Part shown: positions 41,997 to 50,277 of the stretch, in pieces
Position numbering within the stretch: the first letter of the stretch is position 1
How the letters are laid out: each line of letters opens with the position of its first letter
Assembly (NCBI RefSeq): GCF_002813455.1
Contig: NZ_PHHE01000001.1
Location: 4,646,001-4,710,000 of the forward strand
DNA: 64,000 bases
Reading direction: 5' to 3'
Source: Pseudomonas baetica
GTDB lineage: Bacteria; Pseudomonadota; Gammaproteobacteria; Pseudomonadales; Pseudomonadaceae
Translations under genes and position numbers: made by a program
Notes under the pieces: model-generated
Told to the model about the DNA's origin: nothing
What the model saw: only the letters and a program-made list of their open reading frames with translations
Databases searched by the model: none

Positions 41997-44900
41997 ATGC
42001 GCTTCAACCTTTCCGAATGGGCGCTGCGTAATCGCCAGATCGTACTGTTCCTGATGCTTTTGCTGGCCATCGTCGGTGCGTTGTCCTACACCAAACTCGG
42101 CCAGAGTGAAGACCCGCCGTTCACCTTCAAGGCCATGGTGATCCAGACCCGCTGGCCGGGCGCGACGGCGCAGGAAGTTTCGCGTCAGGTCACCGAACGC
42201 ATCGAGAAGAAACTCATGGAGACCGGCGAATACGAACGCATCGTTTCGTTTTCCCGCCCCGGTGAATCTCAGGTCACGTTCATTGCCCGTGACTCAATGC
42301 ACTCCAACCAGATCCCCGACCTCTGGTATCAGGTGCGCAAGAAGGTCAGCGACATCCGCCAGACCTTGCCGCCGGGGATTCAGGGGCCGTTCTTCAACGA
42401 TGAATTCGGCACCACCTTCGGCAATATCTACGCGCTGACGGGCGATGGTTTCGACTACGCCGTGCTCAAGGATTACGCCGATCGCGTGCAGATTCAGCTG
42501 CAACGGGTCAAGGATGTCGGCAAGGTCGATCTGCTCGGGTTGCAGGACGAGAAGGTCTGGGTCGAACTGTCCAACGTCAAACTCGCCACTCTCGGTTTGC
42601 CATTGGCGGCGGTGCAACAGGCGCTGGAAGAACAGAACGCGGTGTCCACTGCCGGCTTCTTCGAGACCGGCAGCGAGCGTCTGCAACTGCGGGTTTCGGG
42701 GAATTTTCAGACAGTCGACGAGATAAAAAACTTCCCGATCCGGGTCGGCGATCGCACGTTCCGCATCTCCGACGTCGCCGACGTGCGGCGTGGTTTCAAC
42801 GATCCACCGGCGCCGCGCATGCGCTTCATGGGCGAAGATGCGATCGGCTTGGCGGTTGCCATGAAGGACGGCGGTGACATTCTCGTGCTGGGTAAAGCGC
42901 TGGATGGCGAGTTCTCGCGCATCCAGAAAAACCTCCCGGCCGGCATGCAGTTGCGCAAGGTTTCCGATCAACCGGCAGCAGTGAAAACCGGCGTGGGCGA
43001 GTTCGTCCAGGTGTTGGTTGAAGCACTGGCGATTGTGTTGCTGGTGAGCTTCTTCTCCCTCGGCGTGCGCACCGGCATGGTCGTCGCGCTGAGCATTCCG
43101 CTGGTGTTGGCGATGACCTTTGCCTGCATGTATTACCTCGGTATCGGCCTGCACAAAATCTCCCTCGGCGCGTTGGTGTTGGCGTTGGGTTTGCTGGTGG
43201 ACGACGCGATCATCGCCGTGGAAATGATGGCGATCAAAATGGAGCAGGGCTTTGACCGCATCCGGGCGGCGAGCTACGCCTGGACCAGCACCGCGTTCCC
43301 GATGCTTACCGGTACGCTGATCACCGCCGCGGGTTTCCTGCCGATTGCCACGGCGCAGTCCGGCACGGGCGAATACACCCGTTCGATCTTCCAGGTGGTG
43401 ACCATTGCGCTGCTCGCTTCGTGGGTCGCGGCGGTGATGTTCGTGCCGTATCTGGGGGAAAGGCTCCTGCCGGATCTGGCGAAAATTCATGCGGCCAAAC
43501 ACGGCACGAGTGATGGTCAACCGGATCCTTACGGCACACCGTTTTATCAGCGTGTTCGGCGTCTGGTGGAGTGGTGCGTGGTGCACCGTAAAACCGTGAT
43601 TGTGCTGACCGTGGGGCTGTTTATCGCGTCGGTGATGCTGTTCCGTTTCGTGCCGCAGCAGTTTTTCCCGGCCTCGAATCGGCTGGAGCTGATGGTCGAT
43701 CTGAAACTCGCCGAAGGGGCATCGCTGGCCAACACCACCGGTGAGGTCAAACGCCTTGAAGCTATGCTCAAGGATCACGCTGGCATCGACAACTACGTGG
43801 CGTATGCCGGCACCGGTTCGCCGCGTTTCTACCTGCCGCTGGATCAGCAGTTGCCAGCGGCGAGCTTTGCCCAGTTTGTGGTGTTGGCGAAGAACATCGA
43901 GGAGCGTGAAACGCTGCGCACCTGGTTGATCTCCACGCTGAACGAGCAGTTCCCGACGCTGCGTTCGCGGGTCACGCGTTTGGAAAACGGCCCGCCGGTT
44001 GGCTATCCGGTGCAGTTCCGCGTTACCGGTGAGCACATCGAAGAAGTCCGCGCTCTGGCCCGCAAGGTCGCGGCCAAGGTTCGCGAAAATCCGCATGTGG
44101 TCAATGTGCATCTGGACTGGGAAGAACCGAGCAAGGTCGTGTACCTGAACATCGATCAGGATCGCGCCCGGGCACTCGGGGTGAGCACCGCCAATCTGGC
44201 GAAATTCCTGCAGAGTTCGTTGACCGGGTCGAGCGTCAGTCAGTATCGCGAAGACAACGAATTGATCGAGATTCTGCTGCGCGGCACGGTGCATGAGCGT
44301 ACCGAGTTGTCGTTGCTGCCGAGCCTGGCCGTGCCGACGGATAACGGTCGCAGCGTGGCGCTGTCGCAGGTTGCCACGCTCGAATATGGCTTTGAGGAAG
44401 GCATCATCTGGCACCGTAATCGTCTGCCCAACGTGACGGTGCGGGCAGACATTTATGGCAAGGAGCAGCCGGCGACGCTGGTGAAGCAGATTATGCCGAC
44501 ACTGGATTCGATTCGCGCTGAATTGCCGGGCGGGTATCTGCTGGATGTTGGTGGGACGGTGGAGGATTCGGAGCGTGGGCAGAAGTCGGTGAATGCCGGG
44601 GTGCCGATGTTCATCGTGGTGGTGCTGACGTTGCTGATGGTGCAGCTGCGCAGTTTTTCGCGCACGGCGATGGTGTTTTTGACGGCGCCGTTGGGGTTGA
44701 TCGGGGTGGTGCTGTTTTTGATGGTGTTCCGGCAGCCGTTCGGCTTTGTGGCGATGTTGGGGACTATCGCGCTGTCCGGGATGATCATGCGTAATTCGGT
44801 GATTCTGGTGGATCAGATCGAGCAGGATATTGCCTCGGGGCTCAGGCCTTGGCAGGCAATTATCGAGGCGACGGTACGGCGGTTTCGGCCGATTGTGTTG

Positions 44901-45065
44901 ACGGCTCTGGCGGCGGTTCTGGCGATGATTCCGTTGTCGCGCAGTGTGTTTTTTGGGCCGATGGCGGTGGCGATCATGGGGGGGTTGATTGTCGCTACGG
45001 CGCTGACTCTGTTGTTTTTGCCGGCGTTGTATGCGGTCTGGTTCAGGGTTCGTCGGGAGGGTTGA
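41997..45065 (+). CDS. RND multidrug efflux pump (AcrB/HAE1 superfamily)
   Basis: A 1022-residue inner-membrane proton/drug antiporter. It has a first membrane helix at about 11-30, a large periplasmic loop, TM4 with the proton-relay acidic pair in LGLLVDDAIIAVEMMAIKME, a second periplasmic loop, and the C-terminal helices with SGMIMRNSVILVDQIEQD. The sequence type is closer to TriC/VceB-like pumps than to MexB. No outer-membrane gene follows, so it must borrow one such as OprM. The transcript end is close to an IS256 insertion at 45150. Confidence 0.95.
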   Translation: MRFNLSEWALRNRQIVLFLMLLLAIVGALSYTKLGQSEDPPFTFKAMVIQTRWPGATAQEVSRQVTERIEKKLMETGEYERIVSFSRPGESQVTFIARDSMHSNQIPDLWYQVRKKVSDIRQTLPPGIQGPFFNDEFGTTFGNIYALTGDGFDYAVLKDYADRVQIQLQRVKDVGKVDLLGLQDEKVWVELSNVKLATLGLPLAAVQQALEEQNAVSTAGFFETGSERLQLRVSGNFQTVDEIKNFPIRVGDRTFRISDVADVRRGFNDPPAPRMRFMGEDAIGLAVAMKDGGDILVLGKALDGEFSRIQKNLPAGMQLRKVSDQPAAVKTGVGEFVQVLVEALAIVLLVSFFSLGVRTGMVVALSIPLVLAMTFACMYYLGIGLHKISLGALVLALGLLVDDAIIAVEMMAIKMEQGFDRIRAASYAWTSTAFPMLTGTLITAAGFLPIATAQSGTGEYTRSIFQVVTIALLASWVAAVMFVPYLGERLLPDLAKIHAAKHGTSDGQPDPYGTPFYQRVRRLVEWCVVHRKTVIVLTVGLFIASVMLFRFVPQQFFPASNRLELMVDLKLAEGASLANTTGEVKRLEAMLKDHAGIDNYVAYAGTGSPRFYLPLDQQLPAASFAQFVVLAKNIEERETLRTWLISTLNEQFPTLRSRVTRLENGPPVGYPVQFRVTGEHIEEVRALARKVAAKVRENPHVVNVHLDWEEPSKVVYLNIDQDRARALGVSTANLAKFLQSSLTGSSVSQYREDNELIEILLRGTVHERTELSLLPSLAVPTDNGRSVALSQVATLEYGFEEGIIWHRNRLPNVTVRADIYGKEQPATLVKQIMPTLDSIRAELPGGYLLDVGGTVEDSERGQKSVNAGVPMFIVVVLTLLMVQLRSFSRTAMVFLTAPLGLIGVVLFLMVFRQPFGFVAMLGTIALSGMIMRNSVILVDQIEQDIASGLRPWQAIIEATVRRFRPIVLTALAAVLAMIPLSRSVFFGPMAVAIMGGLIVATALTLLFLPALYAVWFRVRREG

Positions 45066-45183
45066 TCTTTGGTTTGACGTGGCGGCCTTCGGGCCGACCA
45101 TGTTCTTGGGGTTTGGGTGAATATCCGTTTCTGCGGGTGTTGCTGCTGGAGAGTGTCAGATTTTTTGTGTGCGGGCCGGTAAT

Positions 45184-45203
45184 GGCCTGCCGTCAGGCAG
45201 GCC
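45184..45203 (-). terminator. Hairpin after the IS256 transposase
   Basis: Perfect 8-bp stem with a 4-base loop, just downstream of the transposase stop at 45209. It would also stop or slow RNA coming from the RND operon. Confidence 0.55.
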
Positions 45204-45208
45204 GGGTT

Positions 45209-46456
45209 TTACCAGGTCGGCCTGATAAATCGATCTCCGTACAGAATCGCAAATTGGTTCATCGCACTCTTCCAGTCATGAGCCGCCGAGCCCCAGTTTG
45301 CCGTGATGTTACGCAGCCCAAGCCAGATCAGCTTGGTCGCTGCGTCATCCGTCGGGAAGTGGCCCCGGGTCTTGATGATCTTGCGTAGCTGAGCGTTGAT
45401 GCTTTCGATAGCGTTGGTCGTATAGATCACTTTTCGAATGGCAGGCGGGAAGACAAAAAATGGAATCACTCGATCCCAGGCTCGTCTCCAGGCCGCCACC
45501 ACCGTTGGGTATTGCTTACCCCAAGGGCCATTTTCAAAGGCATCCAGTGCTTCCTCAGCCGCTTCTGCGTTGATGGCTTGATAGATCGGTTTTAGCGCCT
45601 TGGCCAGCTCACGGCGCTTGTCCCACGCCGCGTAATCGAGGCTGTTGCGGATCAAGTGGACGATGCATGTTTGCAGCGTTGTTGCCGGAAATACTGCGCT
45701 TAGCGCCTCTGGCATGCCTTTGAGACCGTCAGTCACGGCGATCAGCACGTCCTCTACGCCGCGGGTCTTGAGGTCGTTGAAGACCTTCATCCAGAACTTC
45801 GCACCCTCGGTGTTTTCGATCCAGATACCAAGAATATCGCGCGTTCCATCGGGTAAAACACCCAGCGCCAAGTAAATCGCCTTGTTGCGGACAAGGCCTT
45901 CTTCTCGGATCTTGACCCGCAGCGCATCGAAGAAAATGACTGGGTACATCGGCTCAAGCGGTCGCTGTTGCCACGCACCAATTTCCTCCATCACCTCGTG
46001 CGTGACTGAGCTGATGAAGTCATGGGAAACGTCCGTCCCGTATTGCTCAGAGAGGAAAGCGCGGATTTCTCGAACGGTCATGCCTCGGGCATACATGGCG
46101 ATGATCTTGTCATCAAAACCGGTGTAACGCCGCTCATGCTTGGGGATCAGAATGGGGGCAAAACTGCCATCCCGATCACGGGGAATCTCCAGCCGCAGCG
46201 GGCCATCCCCCGTCAAAATCGTCTTGCCCGTTTTGCCATTGCGCTGGTTGGTTTCATCCTCTGGGCGCTGCGCGCCCGGCGGATACCCCAGGTGGTGACC
46301 GAGCTCGGCACTCAATGCTCGCTCAATCAAGGCCTTCTTGAAGGCCGCAGAAGCGTCTTCAATAGCCTCTGCGGTAATCAGCCCCTCACCGAACTCTTCG
46401 AGCAGCTCCTTGGGGATTTTTGGTAGGTCACGCAGGGGTTTCTTTTTGGTTGGCAT
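45209..46456 (-). CDS. IS256-family transposase
   Basis: A 415-residue Mutator-type DDE transposase. First Asp in VIFFDALRVKIREEG, second in IAVTDGLKGMPEAL, then the CxxH in LQTCIVHLIRNSL and the Glu in YTTNAIESINAQLRKIIKTRG. N-terminal DNA-binding part (LTGDGPLRLEIPRDRDGSFAP). All landmarks present. It is read toward the RND operon. Confidence 0.95.
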   Translation of the reverse strand: MPTKKKPLRDLPKIPKELLEEFGEGLITAEAIEDASAAFKKALIERALSAELGHHLGYPPGAQRPEDETNQRNGKTGKTILTGDGPLRLEIPRDRDGSFAPILIPKHERRYTGFDDKIIAMYARGMTVREIRAFLSEQYGTDVSHDFISSVTHEVMEEIGAWQQRPLEPMYPVIFFDALRVKIREEGLVRNKAIYLALGVLPDGTRDILGIWIENTEGAKFWMKVFNDLKTRGVEDVLIAVTDGLKGMPEALSAVFPATTLQTCIVHLIRNSLDYAAWDKRRELAKALKPIYQAINAEAAEEALDAFENGPWGKQYPTVVAAWRRAWDRVIPFFVFPPAIRKVIYTTNAIESINAQLRKIIKTRGHFPTDDAATKLIWLGLRNITANWGSAAHDWKSAMNQFAILYGDRFIRPTW

Positions 46457-46623
46457 ACATGCACCTCTTACTCATGTTATGCCCGAACACAAAATTTCTG
46501 ACACCCCCTGCTGCTGGCGTTTTCGCTCTTACAGCGAGTCCCTTTGGCAAACGCCCCAAAGGAACCAAAGGTCTGTGCCCTGACGTTCGGCCCACTCGCT
46601 GGGGCTCGGGGTTCCTTCGCTCC

Positions 46624-46729
46624 GGGATTGATCCGGGTGCATCGCCTCCGGTTTGCTTCGCTGCACCTCCTCTCGATGTGTTCGACTTCGTCGAACGGTC
46701 GCTGCGCTCCCACCCCCCGGATCAATCCC
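46624..46729. repeat. Nested inverted repeats in a non-coding region
   Basis: GGGATTGATCCGGG (46624-46637) is exactly inverted at 46716-46729. Inside lies a second perfect hairpin, TTCGAC-TTC-GTCGAA (46681-46695). The stretch 46518-46831 holds no gene. It may be a structured RNA segment or a repeat family of this genus. Confidence 0.6.
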
Positions 46730-46831
46730 TCCGCTCAGCCTGCCGACGGGCTCTAAGATCAAAAGCCGCAGCCGAGCTTGCGCTCATCCTGTTGAGTGGT
46801 GAGGAGCAGAAGCGATCTGCTCTTGCTCTTC

Positions 46832-47512
46832 TGTGGGAGTGAGCCTGCTCGCGAAGGCGGCCTTACAGCCACCCAGTCTCTATCTGCTTACACCCAATGT
46901 GGGAGCTGGCTTGCCAGCGATGGCGGCCTGACAGCCGACCTGTTGCTTGCAGATGTACGCAATCCAACTGTAGGAGCGAGCCTGCTCGCGATGGCGGCCT
47001 TACAGCCACCCAGTCTCTATTTGCTTACACCCAATCAAAATTGTGGGAGCTGGCTTGCCAGCGATGGCAGCCTGACAGCCGACCTGTTGCTTGCAGATGT
47101 ACGCAATCCAACTGTAGGAGCGAGCCTGCTCGCGATGACGGCCTTACAGCCACCCAGTCTCTATCTGCTTACACCCAATCAAAATTGTGGGAGCTGGCTT
47201 GCCAGCGATGGCAGCCTGACAGCCGACCTGTTGCTTGCAGATGTGCGCAATCCAACTGTAGGAGCGAGCCTGCTCGCGATGACGGCCTTACAGCCACCCA
47301 GTCTCTATCTGCTTACACCCAATCAAAATTGTGGGAGCTGGCTTGCCAGCGATGGCAGCCTGACAGCCGACCTGTTGCTTGCAGATGTACGCAATCCAAC
47401 TGTAGGAGCGAGCCTGCTCGCGATGACGGCCTTACAGCCACCCAGTCTCTATCTGCTTACACCCAATCAAAATTGTGGGAGCTGGCTTGCCAGCGATGAC
47501 GGCCTGATATCC
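46832..47512 (+). repeat. Tandem array of a 144-bp unit made of two REP-type elements
   Basis: Units start at 46832, 46969, 47113, 47257 and 47401. The period is exactly 144 bp except for the first unit, which lacks 7 bp (CAAAATT). Each unit has one TGTAGGAGCGAGCCTGCTCGCGA element and one TGTGGGAGCTGGCTTGCCAGCGA element in the same direction, joined by constant spacers. The last unit is partial. Because 144 is a multiple of three, long meaningless open frames run through it. Confidence 0.93.
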
Positions 47513-47654
47513 GACCAGTCTCTAGCTGACTACCCAGAGCCAGCTCTACCTGCGCCACTTCCTACATTTTTTTCAGAAACCTCTGATCTTGAGCCAGATT
47601 GCCTCGGATGCTGTACTCCAGCCTCTGCTTCCCCACGCATCCTGAGTCCGCCTG

Positions 47655-48968
47655 ATGAAAAAGCCGCCAGCATTGAAAGGCAGAACCGACCCGGTGTTCG
47701 ACTTGTTGATGCGTCCGCCGCACAAGCAGCGTCTGGCGGATTATCTGGCGCTGCTCAAGCCTCTCGATGATCAACATCGTTATCTGCCATTCGAAGCCTT
47801 GCGCTTCCGTTGGGCCAGCGGGCTGGATGCCAATTTGTGTTGGGCCCTGGTCAAGAAGGCGCGGGTTGCGCAGTACATCAATTTGTTGCCGCTGGGTGAG
47901 CCGGTGCAATGGGGCAAATATTTGCTGACGCCTTCTGCGCAGAAAACCATTTCCGTCGTGGATCGACAAACCACCTCTGCTGCTTTGGAGTACATGACCA
48001 GTCAGATCGGTGAGCGGGCGCATTTCAGTTATCTGCTCAATAACCTGATCGAAGACGAAGCCATCGCCAGTAGTCAGCTGGAGGGCGCAGCGACTACCAC
48101 ACGTGTTGCCAAAGACATGCTCAAGCATCAGCGCCAGCCGCGTACGCCAGACGAGCGCATGGTCATGGGGAATTACCGGATGATGAATTTCGCCTGGGAA
48201 AAGCGCTACGAGCCTTTGAGTCCGGAGTTGATTGCTGCCATTCATAAGGTCGGCGTAGAGGGGATTGATGACGAACAGTACGCCCCCGGTCTTTTCAGGA
48301 CGAACGATGAAATGGTTGTGCAGGACGGCGAGGGCAATACCGTGCATAGACCCCCACCTGCTGCCGGGTTGGTCTCGCGTCTTCAGAAGCTTTCGGATTG
48401 GATCAATCAGCCCACAGACCTGCCTCAGCAGGCGAACCAGCTGCACCCCTTGATAAAAGCGATCACGCTGCATTTCGCCTTGGGCTATGAGCATCCGTTT
48501 CGTGATGGGAACGGGAGGGTCGCCAGGGCGTTGTTTTACTGGTTCATGTTCAAGAATGAGTTCGCAGCGTTTCGCTACATTGCGATCAGCCTGCTGCTGC
48601 GTAACGCGCCAGTGAAATATGGGCGTTCATATCTGCATACCGAGAACGATGAAATGGATCTGACGTATTTCATCGAGTTTCAGTGTTCGGTGATTCTGCG
48701 AGCAGTGGCTGGTTTTGCTGATGTCTACAGAAAAAGCGTGGAGTATTCCGAGGCCTTTGAGCAATGGTTGATACGTTCAGGTTTTTTTGATCGGCTGACG
48801 GAAAAACAGCGGGCGGTGTATCAGGTCGCCAAGAGCGGGGTGGCGAAAGAGTTTACGGCGAGCAACGTCAAGGAGCACCTTTGCTGCGCTTATTCCACGG
48901 CGGTTTCGACGCTCAACGGTCTGGTGGAGTTGCAGGTTTTCGAAAAGCGCAAATTGGGTCGTGAGTAG
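47655..48968 (+). CDS. Fic domain protein (AMP-transferase), class II type
   Basis: A 437-residue protein with the Fic motif HPFRDGNGRVARALF (about residues 280-294). An N-terminal inhibitory helix ASSQLEGAATT near residue 138 fits S-x-x-x-E-G. A flap region precedes the motif, and a C-terminal winged helix (FTASNVKEHLCCAYSTAVSTLNGLVEL) follows. Fic proteins usually add AMP to a target hydroxyl; the target is unknown, and the C-terminal helix-turn-helix suggests DNA binding or autoregulation. The Shine-Dalgarno of ATG 47655 is weak. It lies just after the REP array. Confidence 0.9.
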   Translation: MKKPPALKGRTDPVFDLLMRPPHKQRLADYLALLKPLDDQHRYLPFEALRFRWASGLDANLCWALVKKARVAQYINLLPLGEPVQWGKYLLTPSAQKTISVVDRQTTSAALEYMTSQIGERAHFSYLLNNLIEDEAIASSQLEGAATTTRVAKDMLKHQRQPRTPDERMVMGNYRMMNFAWEKRYEPLSPELIAAIHKVGVEGIDDEQYAPGLFRTNDEMVVQDGEGNTVHRPPPAAGLVSRLQKLSDWINQPTDLPQQANQLHPLIKAITLHFALGYEHPFRDGNGRVARALFYWFMFKNEFAAFRYIAISLLLRNAPVKYGRSYLHTENDEMDLTYFIEFQCSVILRAVAGFADVYRKSVEYSEAFEQWLIRSGFFDRLTEKQRAVYQVAKSGVAKEFTASNVKEHLCCAYSTAVSTLNGLVELQVFEKRKLGRE

Positions 48969-49005
48969 GTATTTTTCTTACGCGCCCCTCTAGCAAACGC
49001 AATAC

Positions 49006-49037
49006 AAAACGGGAGCGAAATATCACGCTCCCGTTTT
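49006..49037. terminator. Bidirectional terminator between fic and the DUF4197 gene
   Basis: AAAACGGGAGCG-AAATATCA-CGCTCCCGTTTT has a perfect 12-bp stem with T-runs on both strands, between converging genes. Confidence 0.92.
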
Positions 49038-49045
49038 CTGTCAGC

Positions 49046-49735
49046 TTAGAGCGTTCCAAACACCTTCTTTGCCAGACTCGTCGCCGCAGCGGCAGGGTTG
49101 TTGCGGATGGTTTCTTCCTGTTTGCCGATCATTTCAAACAAGCCGTTGAGCGCTTGTTCGGTGACGTAGTTTTCGACGTTGGCGCTCTTCGCGTCTACCA
49201 CGCCGAAGGTTGCGGCCTGGCCGGCGAAGGCGTTGTATTTCTGCGCCACGCCTACCTTGTCGGTGGCTTGTTTGACGATGGGCAGGAACTTGGCGCGGAT
49301 CTGTTCGCGACTGGATTTATCCAGATACTGGGTGGCCGAGTCAGTGCCGCCGCTGAGGATGCCTTTGGCGTCGGCCACGCTCATTTTCTTCACGGCGTCG
49401 ACGAGGATCGGCTGCGCCTGGGTCACAGCGCTTTCCGCGGCTTTGTTCATGGCGGTTTCCAGTTCTTCGACCTGGGCGCCCATGCCGAAGGCTTTCATTT
49501 TGCTGGCGGCTTTGCCGAGTTTGCCCGGCAGTTCGATTTTCACATCCGGGTTGTTGCTGAAGCCGCCCGGGGTACCTAATTGTTTGACGGCCAGTTGTGC
49601 GCCTTGGGTCAGGGCGTCCTTGAGGCCGCCGGTGGCGTCTTGTTGCGACAGGTCACTGAGCGACAGGGCCATGGCGCTGGCGGAGATCATCAGGCCCGCG
49701 CACAGGCCGGCGAAGCGAAGGGTAGGGCGGAGCAT
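49046..49735 (-). CDS. DUF4197 family exported protein
   Basis: A 229-residue precursor with a Sec signal (LRFAGLCAGLMISASAMA-LSL). The mature part is helical with LSDLSQQDATGGLKDALTQGAQ and SVADAKGILSGGTDSATQYL, typical of DUF4197. It is a periplasmic protein of unknown role. A lipoprotein gene lies upstream in the same direction, 27 bp apart, so they may be an operon. Confidence 0.9.
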   Translation of the reverse strand: MLRPTLRFAGLCAGLMISASAMALSLSDLSQQDATGGLKDALTQGAQLAVKQLGTPGGFSNNPDVKIELPGKLGKAASKMKAFGMGAQVEELETAMNKAAESAVTQAQPILVDAVKKMSVADAKGILSGGTDSATQYLDKSSREQIRAKFLPIVKQATDKVGVAQKYNAFAGQAATFGVVDAKSANVENYVTEQALNGLFEMIGKQEETIRNNPAAAATSLAKKVFGTL

Positions 49736-49762
49736 GGCAGCTTCCTTGTTTCAGAAAATGAA

Positions 49763-50161
49763 TTAACGAGCGGCGTCGACGCGGATTTTCAGCGGCTGCG
49801 GATCGTTGCCGTCGAGTTGCACGGCGTGGTTTTCGGTGGTGATGAACATCAGTTCACCGTTGACTTCGATGCGCGCGCTGACCGAGTAGCGGTGGCCGGG
49901 TTTGACCTGGGCCGGATCGTAGCTCAAGTGGAACGGCAGCGGCACCCGGCCATTGACCGGGCCTTTCTGTTCGTCGAGTACCACGGCTGGCGCGTCGGCC
50001 AGTGACACGTCTTGCAGGCTCACGCTCAGGGTCGCGCTCGGTGGCAGGGCGATGCGTTGCAGGTAGAACACTTCGCCGTCGAGGCCCATCTTGCCGGCGG
50101 GTGTGGTCGATTGGCAGGCGCTGAGCAGCGTGGCGGCTGCGAGAATAGTCAGTTTTTTCAT
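49763..50161 (-). CDS. YbaY-family lipoprotein
   Basis: ATG 50161 has AGGAG upstream; an in-frame start at 50215 would fall in the REP repeat. The 132-residue precursor has a lipobox LLSAC (Cys18). Its mature part is rich in beta strands, with the YscW/YbaY pattern LDGEVFYLQRIALPPSATLSVSLQDVSLADAPA and HRYSVSARIEVNGELMF. Function unknown; such lipoproteins face the periplasm. Confidence 0.85.
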   Translation of the reverse strand: MKKLTILAAATLLSACQSTTPAGKMGLDGEVFYLQRIALPPSATLSVSLQDVSLADAPAVVLDEQKGPVNGRVPLPFHLSYDPAQVKPGHRYSVSARIEVNGELMFITTENHAVQLDGNDPQPLKIRVDAAR

Positions 50162-50179
50162 GGAAAATCTCCTTTCATT

Positions 50180-50268
50180 GTGGGAGCGGGCTTGCTCGCG
50201 AAGGCGATTTAGCATTCAACATTTCAGTTGTCTGACACTCCGTCTTCGCGAGCAGGCTCGCTCCCACC
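50180..50268. repeat. Inverted pair of REP elements
   Basis: TGTGGGAGCGGGCTTGCTCGCGA and the inverse TTCGCGAGCAGGCTCGCTCCCAC flank about 45 bp between plsB and the lipoprotein gene. Confidence 0.9.
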
Positions 50269-50277
50269 AGGTTTTCA

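Larger units (their letters stand above)
45150..46508 (-). mobile_element. IS256-family insertion sequence with 9-bp direct repeat
   Basis: Ends share GTGTCAGA(A/T)(A/T)TTTTGTGT(G/T)CGGGC as inverted repeats. TGCTGCTGG occurs directly outside both ends (45141-45149 and 46509-46517), fitting the 8-9 bp duplication of IS256. The exact outer one or two bases are uncertain. A GGCCTGCC-GTCA-GGCAGGCC hairpin (45184-45203) lies between the transposase stop and the end. Confidence 0.93.

Noticed and set aside
42294..45101. 935-codon open frame opposite the RND pump gene
   Set aside because: High-GC Pseudomonas genes leave long antisense frames. The sense frame has all RND motifs and the antisense product is a His/Arg/Gln-rich artefact.
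46832..47512. Possible CRISPR array
   Set aside because: The spacers between repeats are constant, not unique, the repeats are REP palindromes, and no cas gene is nearby.
46796..47770. Long open frames (324 and 200 codons) across the REP array
   Set aside because: They exist only because the 144-bp repeat unit is a multiple of three. The predicted peptides are five copies of the same REP translation.
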